In this document: piece after piece, positions 14,142 through 14,247 of the stretch | How positions within the stretch are numbered: position 1 is the first letter of the stretch | Layout of the letters: each line of letters starts with the position of its first letter | Program-made: the position numbers and the translations under genes | From: JBFJVZ01 sp041623895 | GTDB lineage: Bacteria > Planctomycetota > Planctomycetia > Pirellulales > Pirellulaceae | NCBI GenBank assembly: GCA_041623895.1 | Contig: JBFJVZ010000179.1 | Span: 1 to 14,247 of the forward strand | Length of the DNA: 14,247 nt | Direction: 5' to 3' | Notes under the pieces: model-generated | Told to the model about the DNA's origin: nothing | Database searches by the model: none | What the model saw: only the letters and a program-made list of their open reading frames with translations

Positions 14142-14247
14142 ATGAGCGAGCAGCAGAAAACGGACCAGACAGTGACGCGCGTTTGTTCCGCTCGACTGCC
14201 AACCACCCACGCCGAATTTCGCATGACGATTTATCATGACGAGGAGG
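14142..14247 (+). CDS. ribA: N terminus of probable GTP cyclohydrolase II (partial, runs off the window)
   Basis: The first 35 codons of a plus-strand gene are visible. The segment VTRVCSARLPTTHAEFRM resembles the start of RibA-type GTP cyclohydrolase II (compare the pattern R-V-x-x-A-x-LPT-x-x-x-x-F). This enzyme opens the imidazole ring of GTP in the first step of riboflavin synthesis. ATG 14142 is preceded by AGAGG at 6 nt. The absence of an upstream DHBP synthase domain suggests a stand-alone RibA rather than a RibBA fusion. None of the zinc-binding or catalytic residues lie within the window, so the call depends on the short N-terminal match. It is transcribed divergently from the cytochrome cluster and is probably unrelated to it, although flavin supply is a conceivable link. 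Confidence 0.7.
   Translation, partial: MSEQQKTDQTVTRVCSARLPTTHAEFRMTIYHDEE

Noticed and set aside
13988..14224. Minus-strand ORF of 78 codons overlapping the ribA start
   Set aside because: It overlaps a plus-strand start that matches a known family and shows no domain of its own.
1..14247. CRISPR arrays, tRNA or rRNA genes, insertion sequences
   Set aside because: I saw no regularly spaced repeats, no tRNA T-loop with matching stems, no rRNA core sequence and no transposase-like ORF or terminal inverted repeats.

Overview
The window looks like chromosomal DNA from a Gram-negative-type bacterium with a periplasm and an outer membrane. It encodes a Tat-exported molybdoenzyme, System I cytochrome c maturation proteins, a probable outer-membrane beta-barrel and a lipoprotein cytochrome. 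The variant CcmE, the gene mix and the protein style suggest a planctomycete (Pirellula/Rhodopirellula type). That assignment is inference and cannot be settled from the sequence alone.

Eleven genes lie on the minus strand and fill about 117-13356. In transcription order they are: a 14-heme MtrA/DmsE-like lipoprotein cytochrome (13356-11842); a large MtrB/PioB-like beta-barrel protein (11805-9310); ccmE, ccmF, ccmC and ccmD (9126-5589); a membrane-anchored protein with a carboxypeptidase-regulatory-like domain (5575-4532); a tetraheme cytochrome c554-family protein (4381-3782); and napD, napA and an unusual pentaheme NapB (3686-117). Many junctions overlap or nearly touch (ccmE/ccmF, ccmC/ccmD, ccmD/347-aa gene, napD/napA, napA/napB). 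Longer gaps before ccmE (183 nt), before ccmC (129 nt), before the tetraheme gene (150 nt) and before napD (95 nt) leave room for internal promoters. A 7-bp hairpin at 77-94 follows napB. A 785-nt stretch without a convincing gene (13357-14141) separates the cluster from a plus-strand gene that runs off the right edge, probably GTP cyclohydrolase II (ribA). The first 42 bases may hold the tail of a convergent plus-strand gene.

As a unit, the cluster encodes 23 CxxCH heme sites (14 + 4 + 5), part of the machinery that attaches heme, a terminal nitrate reductase and a candidate trans-outer-membrane electron conduit. There is no NapC, NapGH or other recognisable quinol dehydrogenase. The most interesting reading is that the porin-cytochrome pair exchanges electrons with an extracellular or outer-membrane partner, and that the tetraheme and pentaheme cytochromes link this to NapA in the periplasm. 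One possible use is extracellular electron uptake (for example Fe(II) oxidation) coupled to nitrate reduction. The genes and heme motifs are seen directly; the coupling and its direction are inference.
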